Below the pieces are notes generated by a model. That model had not been told where the DNA came from. It saw nothing but the letters and a program-made list of their open reading frames with translations, and searched no databases. The translations under genes and the position numbers were made by a program. Positions 62,229 to 64,000 of a DNA stretch of 64,000 bases are shown here, one piece after another; the stretch's first letter is position 1, and each line of letters starts with the position of its first letter. Origin of the DNA: Shimia sp047124445 (lineage in GTDB: Bacteria; Pseudomonadota; Alphaproteobacteria; Rhodobacterales; Rhodobacteraceae). The DNA lies in contig NZ_CP138921.1 of assembly GCF_047124445.1 (NCBI RefSeq), forward strand, positions 3,348,001 through 3,412,000, read 5' to 3'.

Positions 62229-63343
62229 TGGCGGCTGGCTTTGATGTCTTTCACAGACAGTAAGTCATGGCCCGGATCATCAGGTTTGGGCCAAAACACC
62301 CCGGTGTCGATTACCTTTAGATCGGCGCTGGGCAGGACATAATCGACTCGCAAATCCCCCGGCGTCGGCTCCCGCCAATCCACGGTGGGCCCCGCCCGTG
62401 CCAGTGGGTCTTGTAGGCGCAGATCAGCAAGCAAAGCTTGAATGGCTTCATGCCGCCCTTCGCCTTTTTGCGGATCGAGGTTCGCTCCTCCCATGATTAC
62501 AAACGGCGACTCTGGTGCGGGACCAAGTTTGCCGTCCAGCAGATGAGACCACAGCCGAATTTCATCAGCATTGCGCAACCCGTTTTGATCCTCCGGCCCG
62601 TCAAACACCGGCGGCCCCGCGGCAAAGAGCATAAGCGTCACTGGCCCATCGGGATGTAAAACGGGCAGCACCCAATGACCATTGGACGACAACCGCTGAA
62701 TGGCTCGTGCTTCCTCCGAGGGGAATGGTTGCCCATTTACTTCGGGCAGCGTGGCCTCCGGCAGATCCCGCCACAACAGCGCCGAGAAATCCGTCGCTTC
62801 CCCAAACGGCCAGCGCGACAACACCACCATCCCTCCAGCCCCGCGAAACTTGCCGTAGCCCTGCGCATCCGCAGGTGTGTGCAACCGCCCGTCGCCGTTC
62901 ATGTCCAGCCCCGTGGGATCGCCTGTGTTAGGTGGCAGTGCAAAGACATGCGGATAGTCCAACCCGCCTTTGCCAAGCCGATCGCGCAGCGCCTTTGCTC
63001 CTAGCAGATCGGCGTCATAGTCCACGCCTTGCAGGAACAGGATATCTGGCGCGAGATGTGTCACCACCTGAGTGATTGCCGCCACCTGAGGATCGTCTCG
63101 CGTGATGTCGCGCAGCATGATCCCCGGCCCTTTGCGGGTCAGTTCCACATCATAAGTCGCCACGCGGATCGTCTCCGCATGCGCAAAACTCACAAAAAAC
63201 AGAAAGCCTATCAGGCAGCCGAGGACACCGGATGCGTGCCGCGCGACGCGGCATAGGCGCGGCGGCGGTTCTCGTCGATCATGGTGGCAATGCGGCTCAT
63301 GGCAATGCCGCGCATGATCATGCTGGCCGGTATGAAAGCCCAT
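62198..63343 (-). CDS. Secreted endonuclease/exonuclease/phosphatase-family protein
   Basis: A 381-codon frame. An EEP fold is suggested by VATYDVEL at the start of the mature part, DILFLQGVDYD, FVIMGGANLDPQKGEG and the C-terminal DLRVDYVLPS...SRHHMVWVDI, where several catalytic positions differ from classical DNase I (GANLD in place of GDFN, and VDYD where GVQE-type Glu is usual). A signal-like segment CLIGFLFFVSFAHA lies at residues about 43-56. The start is unclear: ATG 63343 lies deep in the upstream gene, and CTG 63214 (overlapping that gene's TGA) or GTG 63193 are the only other candidates. Probably periplasmic. Confidence 0.75.
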   Translation of the reverse strand: MGFHTGQHDHARHCHEPHCHHDRREPPPRLCRVARHASGVLGCLIGFLFFVSFAHAETIRVATYDVELTRKGPGIMLRDITRDDPQVAAITQVVTHLAPDILFLQGVDYDADLLGAKALRDRLGKGGLDYPHVFALPPNTGDPTGLDMNGDGRLHTPADAQGYGKFRGAGGMVVLSRWPFGEATDFSALLWRDLPEATLPEVNGQPFPSEEARAIQRLSSNGHWVLPVLHPDGPVTLMLFAAGPPVFDGPEDQNGLRNADEIRLWSHLLDGKLGPAPESPFVIMGGANLDPQKGEGRHEAIQALLADLRLQDPLARAGPTVDWREPTPGDLRVDYVLPSADLKVIDTGVFWPKPDDPGHDLLSVKDIKASRHHMVWVDITF

Positions 63344-63996
63344 GCGCTGATGGTCCAGATCATTGTCATCGGATCGCTTAAGTAGATCGGATCAATCAGG
63401 TCCGACATCATCTGAATGATCGCCGGGATTAAGAATGGCATAAGAAATCCTAACGCAATGTTAAGACGCCCATCCCGTTGCAGACGTGGCAGCACATCGC
63501 CACCCGCGGTGGGGTCAAACAGCGGCAGGTTGATCCAGACGTTAAATGCCCCGTTGCGCGCCGGCCATTCCAGCACGCGCACAAAGAAATAAAACACCGC
63601 CAGCGTCATCAATGAGATCAAATAGCTGAGGCCAGACGCGGTGCGCACCTCTTTGATCAGCTCCGGCGTGGCGTTGTCCGGCAGCATGATCACCATCAGC
63701 CGCACAGGCGAATAGGGGAAATCAATCGCGTCGCCCACAATGATGCCAAGCGCATGCAAAAAGGCGGTGAAGGCGTTGGGCGCCACTTCGCCACGGGCAA
63801 TCACCGAGAGCGCAAAGACGGTAAGAAAGATCGCCAGAAACCGCAGTCGGTTGAACGGCGGGGCGTGGCGGAATTCGATGAAAGAGGGCGACGCCGTCAC
63901 ATATTCGATGAACACGAGGATCGAGCTGAAGATCGCAAACAGCAGCACAATGTGCACCACATCTTCGCTCACAGTTGGCAAGATGATGGCTGGCAA
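63211..63996 (-). CDS. Membrane protein of unknown function, possibly incomplete at right edge
   Basis: A 261-residue integral membrane protein with about four to five hydrophobic segments, including VVHIVLLFAIFSSILVFIEY near the N-terminus, and a cytoplasmic basic tail (ENRRRAYAASRG). The reading frame stays open to the window edge; the called TTG start at 63996 is uncertain and GTG 63972 or an upstream start outside the window are possible. No family recognised. The 3' end overlaps the next gene on the same strand. Confidence 0.6.
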   Translation of the reverse strand: MPAIILPTVSEDVVHIVLLFAIFSSILVFIEYVTASPSFIEFRHAPPFNRLRFLAIFLTVFALSVIARGEVAPNAFTAFLHALGIIVGDAIDFPYSPVRLMVIMLPDNATPELIKEVRTASGLSYLISLMTLAVFYFFVRVLEWPARNGAFNVWINLPLFDPTAGGDVLPRLQRDGRLNIALGFLMPFLIPAIIQMMSDLIDPIYLSDPMTMIWTISAWAFIPASMIMRGIAMSRIATMIDENRRRAYAASRGTHPVSSAA

Positions 63997-64000
63997 GGCA

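Overview
The window looks like chromosome of an alphaproteobacterium, most likely a marine Rhodobacteraceae (Roseobacter-group) member. It has high GC, dense operons joined by 4-bp ATGA/GTGA overlaps, a membrane formate dehydrogenase locus with DUF3305/DUF3306 genes, a STAS-MlaE/MCE transporter and a short TrhP-like U32 protein. I saw no phage, insertion sequence, CRISPR array, rRNA or tRNA. Taxonomy is inferred from gene content only.

Layout. (1) 1-14571: end of a c-type cytochrome gene; a large polyferredoxin read leftward; then a rightward operon for a periplasmic Mo/W formate dehydrogenase: DUF3305, DUF3306, TorD-like chaperone, small Tat peptide, FdhA (Cys in place of selenocysteine), FdhB, cytochrome b FdhC, a WD40-cytochrome c fusion, a 41-residue membrane peptide, and a co-transcribed response regulator and sensor kinase. 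The regulator has an NtrC-type AAA+ domain without the GAFTGA loop. (2) 14709-17202: a cyclic-peptide-type ABC exporter and an unknown membrane protein. (3) 17178-27534: a ten-gene leftward operon, the most interesting part of the window. It encodes an alpha-oxoamine synthase (serine palmitoyltransferase-like), a DUF4833-like secreted protein, an actinobacterial-type inositol-3-phosphate synthase, a 3-ketosphinganine-reductase-like SDR, a CDP-lipid synthase, two LptF/LptG-like permeases, a PimA-like glycosyltransferase, a FGGY kinase and an inositol-phosphate-type CDP-alcohol phosphatidyltransferase. Together they read as a pathway that makes, glycosylates and exports an inositol-containing phospholipid, possibly a sphingolipid.

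(4) 27850-33699: a peptide/oligosaccharide ABC importer. (5) 33734-36809: a J-domain protein and a large MscS channel, leftward. (6) 37007-44790: an eight-gene translationally coupled glycan operon (UDP-HexNAc dehydrogenase, four glycosyltransferases, phosphatase, cytoplasmic deacetylase-like protein, methyltransferase) ending in a bidirectional terminator. (7) 44823-47345: U32 protein and a TSUP permease. (8) 47446-53614: a leftward acyl-CoA carboxylase catabolic operon with BKACE and TIGR03084 proteins, and a divergent PaaX-like regulator. (9) 53702-58415: an MCE lipid-transport operon (MlaE, MlaF, MlaD and PqiC types). (10) 58412-64000: a secreted protein, leuB, a LysR gene divergent from an NAD-binding epimerase-like gene, an endonuclease/phosphatase-family secreted protein and a membrane protein at the right edge.

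Three loci (inositol lipid operon, glycan operon, MCE operon) deal with envelope lipid or glycan, so the window is rich in envelope-building functions. No link between them is shown by the sequence beyond proximity.
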